From Symsagittifera roscoffensis (lineage: Eukaryota; Xenacoelomorpha; Acoela; Convolutidae): DNA of 64,000 nt. Within the stretch, counting starts at the first letter, position 1, and each line of letters starts with the position of its first letter. The DNA is taken from the NCBI RefSeq assembly GCF_963678635.1, contig NC_087065.1, positions 16,782,572 through 16,846,571 of the forward strand. The letters run 5' to 3'. Positions 33,972 through 43,935 of this stretch are shown in pieces. Under the pieces are notes generated by a model. It was not told the DNA's origin, did not search any database, and saw only the letters and a program-made list of their open reading frames with translations. Both the position numbers and the translations under genes were made by a program.

Positions 33972-35078
33972 ATGCAGCGCAGGGACTCGCTAGGATCGAC
34001 TACTAAAATTCCCAGGCTAAGCAAGGGAAGCACGCGGAAGTTTAGAACTAGGCGTAGCCAAACCTCGTTTAGCAGCGCTTCCGACGCGTTTGCTGAAGAC
34101 GAATCGACTAAAGGTCAACCTGATCTTTCAGTGAGCGAAATGAAACTAAGGAGCGAGAAAAACCTCGATGGCAATCAAAGGCGGAGCGCCGAGGCCGAGC
34201 CTGCGAGCGAAACGCTGGTGGATCCCTTTGACGAAGGGGAGCGAACGCTCATTCGACCCGACTTTGAGCCAGACGAGGTCCTCGAACGGGAGGAAGTCGA
34301 GAGGACAGAGGAGACCTCGGAGCGTCCCGAGGTCGAACCTCGGGAGGAAGTGTTGTACAGGGGAATGTCCAAATCAGAGACTAAGAGCTATAAATGGAGA
34401 AAGGAACCTTCACATCCGACAAGTGCACACTCATCTTTGGCCAAACAGAGCAACAACGCGATGATGTCGAGTATGAGTCCGGGTGAAGAGCAGACGTTCT
34501 CGGAGGCAAAGAAAAGTTGGAAGTCTTTGTACGATGAGCGCGTGACGTCGCTACAAGCCGGAGGTCTATCCTCTAGTTACGACCAACCGGAAATAACCCA
34601 TCCGGATGTGAACTTCACACCGTGCCCAAGGAACGACATGAGCAGGGAGGCGTCTTCTGCCTCGCCGACCAGGCCTATGTCAGATGGGATAACGATGGGA
34701 GCATCATCAACGTTTGACAGACTAATGACGTCAATGCACAAGCAAAAGGGCGGTGCGTCATCGAGTACTAGGCTACAGCCGCAGTTGACCTCGTCTTCTC
34801 TGGGGCTAACCCCGCCATTGGGGGCAGCTGGTGACATAAGTGATATGTTCGCTGGTGTGATGAATGGCCTGGATGAATTGAGGCGGGACATGACTAAGAG
34901 GATAGATCAAGTTGACGAGAGAGCTCACCATGGTCGAGAGAGTTTGAAAGATGAGCTAACGCACGTGAAGTCGCAGGCGAGGTTTGATCAGGCTCAATTG
35001 ATTCGTAACACCGATCAATGCCTGGCTGAGAGCCTGGCACAGCAAACAAAGAGTCAGAGGAAAGAGAGGCTAGGATGA
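33972..35078 (+). CDS. Giant element ORF1: Gag N-terminal part
   Basis: 368 residues from the ATG at 33972, chosen because the frame upstream of it has no other ATG. The product starts strongly basic (MQRRDSLGSTTKIPRL...KFRTRRSQT), then a long acidic, disordered stretch rich in Glu and Pro (residues about 60-130), a Ser/Thr-rich middle, and a C-terminal helix likely to form a coiled coil (MNGLDELRRDMTKRIDQVDE...). The helix seems to continue in ORF2. The stop overlaps the ORF2 start as ATGA. A role in assembly as the matrix-like part of Gag is inferred from position only; no domain is recognised. Confidence 0.8.
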   Translation: MQRRDSLGSTTKIPRLSKGSTRKFRTRRSQTSFSSASDAFAEDESTKGQPDLSVSEMKLRSEKNLDGNQRRSAEAEPASETLVDPFDEGERTLIRPDFEPDEVLEREEVERTEETSERPEVEPREEVLYRGMSKSETKSYKWRKEPSHPTSAHSSLAKQSNNAMMSSMSPGEEQTFSEAKKSWKSLYDERVTSLQAGGLSSSYDQPEITHPDVNFTPCPRNDMSREASSASPTRPMSDGITMGASSTFDRLMTSMHKQKGGASSSTRLQPQLTSSSLGLTPPLGAAGDISDMFAGVMNGLDELRRDMTKRIDQVDERAHHGRESLKDELTHVKSQARFDQAQLIRNTDQCLAESLAQQTKSQRKERLG

Positions 35079-38000
35079 CAAGAGAGATCGAGCGATTATT
35101 GAATGATCATGATAATACTTACGCCCAAACGATGACTGGCCTGGAAAAGAGGTTGGACGCCCAATCTGACTTGATGATGCGGAAGCTTGACGCGATCCTG
35201 AATGGGAGTAGTTGGCAGGAGCATTCCAACTCAAGGGAGCGCTCACGCAATGCGAATGTTGGAGATGGTACGGGCAACAGTGCCAGAGCCCAGCAAGGTT
35301 CGAGAACGAACTACGAACATAGAAACAAGGAGCGGCCAAGGGCAGCCCCGCAGAGGCCTGGCTGGACGAATCCAGTCCCGCCGGAGGCAGATGCCACCCC
35401 GGAGACAAGATTGCCAACCGTGCCACAAGTCAGTTCAGTACCAGATCTGACTACAGTCTCACAAGACACAACGATGTATGCCTCGATGTTTGAGCCTCTG
35501 AACAGATCTCTTGAAACATTCATCACCAAGCTCTCGAAGTCAACCGAGAGAGGAGAGAGGTCAAGAAGAACACTGAAAAAGCCGAAGTCATATAAAGACG
35601 AGTCAGACGGCTGCATTGATACTTGGATAGAGGTGATGAAGTTACACTTTGAGGAAGAGAATCTCTCCAAGAAACAAGAGTGCAGCGCGCTGACGAGCAA
35701 CCTGGAGGGTACTGCATTAAATTGTGTAATGGCGAAAAGAGCCAATGAGAGAGACAGCGCTCGCAAGATATTCGACATCCTGCTGAATCGTTTCGGCTCT
35801 GGGGTACAAGGGCACCAGGCTATGGTGAAGTTCGAGAAGAGGCGTCAGAGAGATGAAGAATCAATAGATAAATTCTTGGACGACCTTGAATTGCTCAGGA
35901 GGAGAAGCAACCCGGATGAGAGAATATCCGAGCGAAACTTGGCGATTGCTTCGAAGTTCATGGATGGAGTAAGGAGTGAGGAGTTGAAGACGATGTTGGC
36001 CACTCACTTCACCCTGTCGCTTGACCAGGTACCCACGCCTGACGACTTGCGTATGAAGTCACGCGAGTATTTACTCATAAAACCGAGGGCGCAAAACCGT
36101 TACAGCAATTATGGCAACAATAGCGGGACAAACACTGGTGCGAATTCCAGTTGGTACAAACCTCGCGATGACATGGACAAGAGGAGGTCGTGTGCGAATT
36201 GTGGTTCGATGGACCATCACGTTTCTGCGTGTTCTGCATACAAACAGAACATGAAGGCCATAGGCTACTTTCTCGAGGACGACGACGCGACCGACGAGGA
36301 TCATAAGGAGTACGTCAGAGGGCTCATCATGAAATATGGTCCGAGGTGTTTCTTCTGTAATTTGGAGGGACACTTCAAGTCGGATTGTACTCAATGTTGG
36401 GACGCAGTAGCGGACGCGAAACATCCCCGCCACGAAGAGGCGCTTTCGGGTGTCAAGGCCAGTCGAGCACGTCTGATGAACGAGGCTGAATCTCGGAGAA
36501 AGGAGACGACACCGAGCACCTTCACGACCAAAAAGGTTAAGACATGGCCTGACGAGGTGGTAGCCTCGAACCTCGAAGCAGAGTCGTCTAGCCCACTCAA
36601 GGTGGATTACGGCCTGGCGGCAAGGACAGCGCTGCAGAATGTCAAACAGGACCTAGCCACGAAAGAAGTGGAGCAATGGGTAAGGTCGGAGCTGGAGAGC
36701 ACAGATCTTCGGGAAAGTCTTAATGTCCTGGGTAAAACGACAGAAGCAGAAGACAAAGAGGAACCGAAAAAACAGGGACTAAAGCTGAACGTTATATCTG
36801 GTAAGACTTTCGGCATGACGAAGGCGGGGAACAAAATAATGTCCATCATCTCAGTCGCAGGGCACCAGGTGGTCAAGAATTTGAGTGAACCATCTGAGAT
36901 TACACTAGTCCACCTGGACATCTATGCCGACTACCTGAAGGAGAAGGATCCCAAACTGGACTCCAGGGCAGTGCGAGCGCTGCTCACAACGGGAGGTCCG
37001 AGGCTGATGAAAGTGGACGGACATTATATCGATGTCCATGGCCCTTACCCGATCCTGATGAATGTGGATGGCATCAATATCTACACGAAAGCTCACATAA
37101 CTGATGCGAACGATCAGGTTGGTCGGATATACATTGGTCAAGAGGAGCTGAAGGTCAGACGAATCGGACACAACGCGATGCTTGAACAAGATGCGGTGCA
37201 TATTGGTTGCGAGGCCGATCTGGCCGCACACGTTCTGGACGTGCAAGGCAGACAACTTTCAGTTAAGGGACTGCTAGACACGGGAGCAGTGGTTAGTGTC
37301 ATGCCAGTCAAAACTTGGACCGACATGGGTTTCGAAAGGTCGGATCTCATACCGACAAACATCAGGTTGGCAGCTGCCAATCAGGGAGCGATCTATGTCG
37401 CCGGACGAACCCCGATCATCTCAGTGCAGCTCGGAGGAAGACATCTTTGGATGAGCTTCCTAGTAGTAGAGAATTTGGACGAATCCGACCAGTTCATCCT
37501 AGGAAGGGATTTCGTTCGCAATTTTGACGTCACGATCGATCTCAATGACGGATTGATTAGGATCAAGGATCCTGAGAGAAAGTATGAGAAAAGACCCCTT
37601 AATAAGATCTTAATTAATCAGGCCAAGGTGCCGATTTTTCTGGATCGAAAAGTTAGATTAAAACCGAACCAAGCCGTAGTAGCGACGTTTAGGATGAGGA
37701 ACTTGAATGAACTCAGCAATGACAGACAGGTGTGTCTGGTACCAAATCCAAACAGTAAAAGCTCGGCTATTTTAGGAAGAAGCTTCTCACTCACTCAGAG
37801 CGGACTGTGTGTGAGTGTGTTATTGAACACAGAAGCAACAACAGTGACAATACAGAGGGGAAAGAAACTTGGCTACGCTTTGCCTCTGAACACAGACTTT
37901 CTGAGTGTGGAGAACTTGAAAAAGTTTGATGTAACTAAATGTCCATTGCATGCGAACCAAGAATGTATAATGAAAAGAGTGAATGAATTGAAATCTTCTA

Positions 38001-38866
38001 GGAAATTGTTTTCAATGAAGTCAGAAACAGATGATGGGCTGTCTAGTTGTTCCAACTTCCCTGAGAGACCGACGGAGGCAGAGTTAGCAGTGAATAAACC
38101 TGTCCTACCTGAGATAGAACATCTGAAGGGTAAAATATCAGACAAGGAACTAGATTCACTCAGGGCGGTGCTAAATCGGAACGCAGACGTTTTTTCGAAA
38201 CATAAGGCTGACATAGGTTGTTGCAATTTTGTAGAGCACGAGATTGAGATAGAAGAGGGCTCGGTACCTCATAGGGAAGGGGCGAGAAGAATGACCCCAA
38301 ACAAGTCAGAAGCGTGTAGGAAGGAAATCGAGATGTTAATGGAGTACGACATGATCGAGCCGTCGAAGTCCCCATGGGCTTGTGGTGTGGTCATGGCGAA
38401 AAAGAAAGGGGGACAACTCAGATTTTGTTGTGATTTCCGTTATCTGAACGCAGTGACTATAAAGGACGCATACCCGATCCCCCGCATCGATGAGAGCCTA
38501 TCCAAGCTGGGAGACGCTAAGTTCTTCACGACGTTGGATGTGGGCTCCGCATTCTGGCAAGTGCCACTCAGAAAGCAAGATCGAGAGAAAACAGGTTTCG
38601 CGTGTGAGCTGGGACTGTTCCAGTGGAAGAGGATGCCATTCGGATTGTGCAACGCGACGGCCACATTCCAGCGACTGATGGCCCAGGCACTCACGAGCGT
38701 CACTAAGAAATACGGGAATCTCATCATGTGTTATGTCGATGATGTCGTGATTGCAACATCAACCTTAGAAGACCACATAGAGAGGTTGGAGGAGGTGTTT
38801 TCTTGCATGAAGCAGGCGGGTCTGAAATGCAAACCCTCTAAGTGTGAAATCTCAGGGATTCCATAA
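35075..38866 (+). CDS. Giant element ORF2: Gag capsid, nucleocapsid, protease, RT (frame-broken)
   Basis: 1263 residues, starting with the ATG in the ATGA overlap. Domains: helical N-terminus; Ty3-type capsid (about 180-340, DTWIEVMKLHF...FMDGVRSEELKTML); two CCHC zinc knuckles at 373 (CANCGSMDHHVSAC) and 425 (CFFCNLEGHFKSDC), both C-x2-C-x4-H-x4-C; an aspartic protease with LLDTGAVVSVMP (Asp at 735) and FILGRDF; RT from about 1055 with FCCDFRYLN, TTLDVGSAFWQVPL, FGLCNATATFQRLM and the catalytic YVDD at 1220. The frame ends at a TAA just after YVDD, within KPSKCEISG. The RT palm/thumb continues one frame back in the next ORF, so a one-base loss near 38850-38866 broke this copy. No slippery heptamer is present. 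Confidence 0.92.
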   Translation: MTREIERLLNDHDNTYAQTMTGLEKRLDAQSDLMMRKLDAILNGSSWQEHSNSRERSRNANVGDGTGNSARAQQGSRTNYEHRNKERPRAAPQRPGWTNPVPPEADATPETRLPTVPQVSSVPDLTTVSQDTTMYASMFEPLNRSLETFITKLSKSTERGERSRRTLKKPKSYKDESDGCIDTWIEVMKLHFEEENLSKKQECSALTSNLEGTALNCVMAKRANERDSARKIFDILLNRFGSGVQGHQAMVKFEKRRQRDEESIDKFLDDLELLRRRSNPDERISERNLAIASKFMDGVRSEELKTMLATHFTLSLDQVPTPDDLRMKSREYLLIKPRAQNRYSNYGNNSGTNTGANSSWYKPRDDMDKRRSCANCGSMDHHVSACSAYKQNMKAIGYFLEDDDATDEDHKEYVRGLIMKYGPRCFFCNLEGHFKSDCTQCWDAVADAKHPRHEEALSGVKASRARLMNEAESRRKETTPSTFTTKKVKTWPDEVVASNLEAESSSPLKVDYGLAARTALQNVKQDLATKEVEQWVRSELESTDLRESLNVLGKTTEAEDKEEPKKQGLKLNVISGKTFGMTKAGNKIMSIISVAGHQVVKNLSEPSEITLVHLDIYADYLKEKDPKLDSRAVRALLTTGGPRLMKVDGHYIDVHGPYPILMNVDGINIYTKAHITDANDQVGRIYIGQEELKVRRIGHNAMLEQDAVHIGCEADLAAHVLDVQGRQLSVKGLLDTGAVVSVMPVKTWTDMGFERSDLIPTNIRLAAANQGAIYVAGRTPIISVQLGGRHLWMSFLVVENLDESDQFILGRDFVRNFDVTIDLNDGLIRIKDPERKYEKRPLNKILINQAKVPIFLDRKVRLKPNQAVVATFRMRNLNELSNDRQVCLVPNPNSKSSAILGRSFSLTQSGLCVSVLLNTEATTVTIQRGKKLGYALPLNTDFLSVENLKKFDVTKCPLHANQECIMKRVNELKSSRKLFSMKSETDDGLSSCSNFPERPTEAELAVNKPVLPEIEHLKGKISDKELDSLRAVLNRNADVFSKHKADIGCCNFVEHEIEIEEGSVPHREGARRMTPNKSEACRKEIEMLMEYDMIEPSKSPWACGVVMAKKKGGQLRFCCDFRYLNAVTIKDAYPIPRIDESLSKLGDAKFFTTLDVGSAFWQVPLRKQDREKTGFACELGLFQWKRMPFGLCNATATFQRLMAQALTSVTKKYGNLIMCYVDDVVIATSTLEDHIERLEEVFSCMKQAGLKCKPSKCEISGIP

Positions 38867-41800
38867 AGTATCTGGGCCGCCTGGTTGACAAACATGGAGT
38901 GAGACCAGATCCTGAAGCGGTTGAAGCGGTGCTGACCTGGAAGGCACCTAAAACAGATACACAGCTGATGAGTTTTCTGGGATTCGCAAATTATTATCGA
39001 GAGTTCATCAAGGGTTATGCTGACAAAATATACCCCATGCAGAGGTTGATGAGAAACAAGGGCAAAAAGTTCACCTGGACTGACGAGGCACAAGTCTCAT
39101 TTGAAAACATCAAACGTGAACTTTGCGAGGCACCGGTCCTCGGCATGCCAACAGAGAAAGGGATGTTCGTACTGGACACGGATGCATCAGTGGTTGCGAT
39201 ATCGGGCATACTTCACCAAGAGCAGGAGTGGAACGGGAGAACGGTTCTTCGTCCGATAGCTTACGGAAGTAAAGTCCTGAGCGATACTGAGATGAAGTAC
39301 GGCGCACCAAAAGCGGAGATGTTTGCTGTGATCACGTTCGTGGAAAAATACAGGGCCTACCTGGGGAGTGCTCCCTTCAAGTTACGTGTGGATAACCGTG
39401 CCCTTGCCTGGCTGAAAACCTATTCGATGGACCAAAGCTATATTGGTCGTTGGATCGTGCGCCTGGATGGATACCACATGATCATAGAGCACCGTACCTG
39501 TGACAAGCACCAGAACGCAGATAGCCTCAGTAAAAAGACAGAATTTTATGAGCGCCTCGAGGAGAAACAGGCTAACCAATCAGAGATCAAAGACGGGTTT
39601 TCCTTTCTGGACAAAGAAACCTACGACAAGCTGCCACTTACTAGGTGGTTAGACAAGTCAGGACATCCTATACCTGGACACCCTGACCTTCCAGTGGAGA
39701 CGGCCGCGGAGATAAAGCTTTTAGCCAGAGGCGAGCCCGTTCCGTTGGATCTGCTAGTCCGATCCAACTTGGTGCAGCAAGAACTAACCAGGCTGGGTAT
39801 AAACAGCATCGCTTTATTGAACAAGACGGTGAACGTGGCGCCGGACGTGATGGGAAAACTCCGTGACTTGTTGGACAGGGAAGTGGATAGGCATGATCGT
39901 GAATGGATGGAGACAATGCAGCGGTTGACTGTCACCGAGAGAACAGAGAAGAGGCCAGTGTCCATTCGCAGCCGAGGCGTTGAACGGGATTGCAGGTCGA
40001 TCGTCAACCAGCTGGTGAGCTCGATGCCGAAAGAAGTCTTGTTGAGAACTTCGTTCACTGAATATGGAACATTGAATCAGAACCAAACTACTCAGGAAGT
40101 CAGGATCAGGTCGAAATCTAGCTTCACGAGGAGAGTGCACTTCACGGATGCAAAAGAGGAATACGAGCCGAGCCCAGATTGTTCGTCCGTGGACGAGACA
40201 ATGTCCGGGGAGTCTGATACCTTCGAGCCAGTCAAGGACGACCCGTCTGAGGAGTCGGACACCTTTGAGCACGTGCAGGACGACTTGTCCGGGGAGAGAT
40301 TGACTAGACCACCTAGGGGCAGAATTTTGTCCGGGGAGTCGGGTTCAAAGCGACCGATGGACAGAGTTTTGTCCGGGGAGTCGAGAAACATCTCAGACAA
40401 CTTGGGATATGATGTTGGAGAATCAGTTGACTCAAGTGTTGACTCGGGACCCCAGTCCTGGGACAACACGTCTGAAACAACTTCCAATTCCGATGTGTCA
40501 GAGATCGCAATCCACTCCTTATTGGTAGACTGGAAACAGCGTGGGCTGGACCGAGAAACACATCAGGATCCAGACAGGGACAGATACACCTCAGATGAAG
40601 AGGGCACTCTGGTAGATAATGCCGCAGACGAGCTCGAGCTGATAGCAGTTTCGAAACGCCCAACCAGATTGCTGCCACATAGTACGGTCGTCCGGACCAA
40701 TCTGGAACCATCTGTGCAGGAAGCGACGCCTTTGAAAAAGATATGGTGTGTCAAGTTGATGGACGATGCTCATGCTCCGGAGATAATGAGTGGGCAAATG
40801 AACGTGGTGAAGACGTATTTGAAAGCCAGGTACAGGCTGTCGGATCTCCTAAGGGCTCAACGAAATGATAGAATGACGAGCAGTCTGAAGAGATGGATCG
40901 AGAATGGAGCACCTGACAAGGGAGACTTGGAAGAAGACAGCTACAAAATCCTGAAGCAATTTTACCTGAAGAGGAAAGACTTGTTGTACCTGAACAAGGA
41001 CGGAATCGTAGCCTGTAAGCGCAAGGAGCAGGACAAGGTCCTTTATAAATACAATTCAATAGTGTTACCACAGTTGTACCAGACCGAATTGCTCTTTCGT
41101 TCACATGATCAGATGGGTCATCAAGGCGTGGACAAAGTATACAACAGGATACAGAAACGATTCGAATGGCCGGGATTGAAAAAGGCTTGTGAGAAGTGGA
41201 TCGCAGCGTGCCTGTCATGTCAGCAGGCGAAGGATCCCAGGAAGCTAAGGTTCCCACTACAGTCAATAGAGTCGTCGGGTTTCAACGAAGTGGTGCAAAT
41301 TGATCATCAGAAAATCTGTATGACAGCAACGGGCTATAATCAGGTGCTGGTAATGATTGACCATTTTACGAAGTATGCAGAGGCAGCACCCTGCATGACA
41401 GCATCGGCGGAAGAAACATGCGATCATTTGATAAATGTATGGATAGCGAGGCATGGCTGCCCCATCATGTTCCAATCGGACAATGGCAAAGCATTCGTGG
41501 GCGATCTCACGAAGGAGTTGATGAAAAGGTCGCAGGTAGCGCAGGCCCACTCGACCACTTATCACCCGCAAACGAATGGCCTAGTCGAGAGGCAAAATCG
41601 CACACTGGTATCCATGCTGAGAGTCTATTGCTCGCGTTACATGGATGACTGGGACAAGCACCTGCCGCAAGTGATGGGTGCTTACAACAGCACGGAGCAT
41701 TCCACCACGGGAATAAGTCCGCACATGATGTTAACGGGTCATGAAAAAGCGCTCCCGTTGACGTTTTTCTACCCTGAATATGAGGGGAAGAGGACAGCAC

Positions 41801-43452
41801 CGCAAACGTACGTGCGGGATGTTATTAGAAGACAGCAGGACTTCAATGACTTATGCAGGAGGAATACGCAACAGGCGCAAATTAGACAAAAAAGGAGATT
41901 TGATAAAAGGACAGCTGATGCGAAAGCCTACTCAGTTGGCGACTACGTCTGGGTGTTCCAGGAAGTGGTTCCACCAAAAGGAACCAAGAAATTATTAAAG
42001 AAATGGCGTGGTCCATTTCAGATAACAGAGGTGCACCAAGGAGGTCGTTTTTATCGGCTGAGCACTGGAAGAGCGGCTCATTACGAGAATATCAAACCAC
42101 ACAATGCCTCGTCAGAGGATTGGTGCATCCCAGCGGACATGCAAGAGGGAGACTATTTAATAGTGGATCCTGCTTGTGAAGTGAATGAAAGGGGTACTCG
42201 CGACAAGAACGACGGGAATGAGGTGGTGGACGATTGCGATCTACCACTGGATCTCGAGTTGACCGAGCGAGTAGAGGTGGACGATGAAACTCTACCCTAT
42301 GCCGAAGAAGACTGGGACTGCCCGGAACAAACCGAAATTGACAAAGGAATACAGCCTGACTTTCCTCTCACTATGGAAACACGCCAAAGCAAGAGAGGAA
42401 AAAACCAGGAGAAATACAATCCGTACGGCGAGGACTTCGTTGTGGACAGGATAGTAGTGAGTGATGTCATAGACTCGCTGGTGGGACTGGACGAAGTGGC
42501 GATGATAGAAGAAATCGACCTTGTGAACGATATGGATCAAGATTGGATCGACGATCGATCAGAACCGGAAGTGGAGTTCGAACCAGAGGCAAAACAGACT
42601 CATGAGCAAGAACTAACAAACTTGCGCGTGCTTGAATGGCTCCATGATCTGCCGTCAGATCCAAAAGAGACGATCCTGACGATTCAGGACGTCGATAGAG
42701 ACGGCGTCAAATACATCAGTCATGACAATACCGAGTCCAACTGGGTCGCCCCAGATGGTCCTCTACGTGTTCCACAATCCAACCTCGGTCTGCTAGACTT
42801 TGGGCGATCGACGGGGACGTCGATGGATATTTTTGTCCGTCCAGTGGGGGTAGGACTCACCCACACCGAAACTCTCATAATAAAAAAATTGAAATCGGCA
42901 AGAGAAACCGGAGAACTAGAGACAGAGGGCGAGAATGCTAAGAAACCACCTTTTGGACGAATCTTTGAATCGTATTTTGATCTACCGAACCATTATTCGA
43001 ACAATATCGTCATAACGGACAGCGATTTCATATTCACGGAACGCACGTGCGCCATAGCGATAACCGCGGACGTAAGCTTCAAAACAGAACTAGCAGCTGA
43101 CTTTAAAAGAGAGTACAAGAATATCGAATTTTTGTGGAAACAGAGGCCTGGTGTAGGAGGAATGATAGCGTTGCCCCCTGTTGCATCACAGATACCAGGG
43201 AAATATTTGTGTTTTTTGGTTACGAAAGCTACTGATAGGCAACACGTGAATCCGGAGAGCTTGGTATTGGCCTTGACTCGACTTAGGGATTTCCTGGTTG
43301 AGAGAGGTGTGACCACTCTCTCGTTACCAGTTTATGATCCCAATAGAGGGAAGCTACACCCGAGAGAGTTGTACGCTCTTGTGCATGTGATATTTTCAGA
43401 GACTGACATAGAAGTTTACTTACATAAAAAATACTATCTGAGTATATGCTAA
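38867..43452 (+). CDS. Giant element ORF3: RT end, RNase H, integrase, macro domain
   Basis: Continues RT in the -1 frame (YLGRLVDKHG..., LGFANYYREFIKGY), with no start codon of its own. Positions are counted from 38899. RNase H: DTDAS at 93, then AEMFAV, RVDNRALAWL and NADSLS. A 250-residue linker carries acidic repeats (SGES, SDTFE). Integrase: zinc finger H-x4-H...C-x2-C from 736, catalytic Asp 802, Asp 861 (SDNG) and Glu 897 (GLVERQN), a DD35E spacing. A long acidic stretch leads to a C-terminal domain (about 1350-1517) like the TARG1/OARD1 macro fold: ITADVSFKTELAADFKREY, RPGVGGMIALP, YLCFLVTKATDRQH, TTLSLPVYDPNRGKL. The Lys of LVTK is kept, but the glycine loop and its catalytic Asp are not obvious. 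Confidence 0.9.
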
Positions 43453-43935
43453 GAATTGCGCTCGGCGATAAGTGGTTTTTATTAAGTTATTCGACAGGAC
43501 TTAGAGTCAAGTTTAGGTTAGGTTAGGTTTTAGGTACAGTATTAGGGATTATGTTTTTATGTGATAGTGTAGGTGTGTGATATTTATGTGTCTATGTTAT
43601 GCTATTGTTATCATAAGTTTTATGTTTGTGTCATAAAAGACCGGGGGCACTCCAGGTCATCAAGGTGACAGCGCACATTCGTGCTACTCTGACAAAGATA
43701 AAGGTGGACGATCCACCTTGGTGCTAAAATTTTAAATCAGAATTGTGAAAAGAATTTCAATGGAGAGTTTTAAAGAATTGATTGATGTTGTATCCAAAAA
43801 TGATGGTTCTAAGTCGCGACTTGTTTTTTAGATCTTGATTGATCGAAGATTGTTTATTGAATTCATTGAAACAAACGGAGAAACTACACGACGACAAGAA
43901 TCAACACGATAAGAAATGGGTACACGAACGAACTC
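43453..43935 (+). promoter_or_regulatory. Spacer between pol and the second coding unit
   Basis: 483 nt without an ORF. It contains a strong hairpin at 43701-43719 (AAGGTGGA-CGA-TCCACCTT, 8 perfect pairs) and a good 3' splice site (TTGTTTTTTAG, AG at 43830-43831) 104 nt before the next ATG. Together these suggest that the downstream frame is expressed from a spliced or internally initiated RNA. The matching donor was not identified. Confidence 0.45.

Noticed and set aside
35060-35090. Programmed -1 frameshift between ORF1 and ORF2
   Set aside because: The frames have the right relation, but no slippery heptamer lies in the overlap; the ATGA junction fits re-initiation better.
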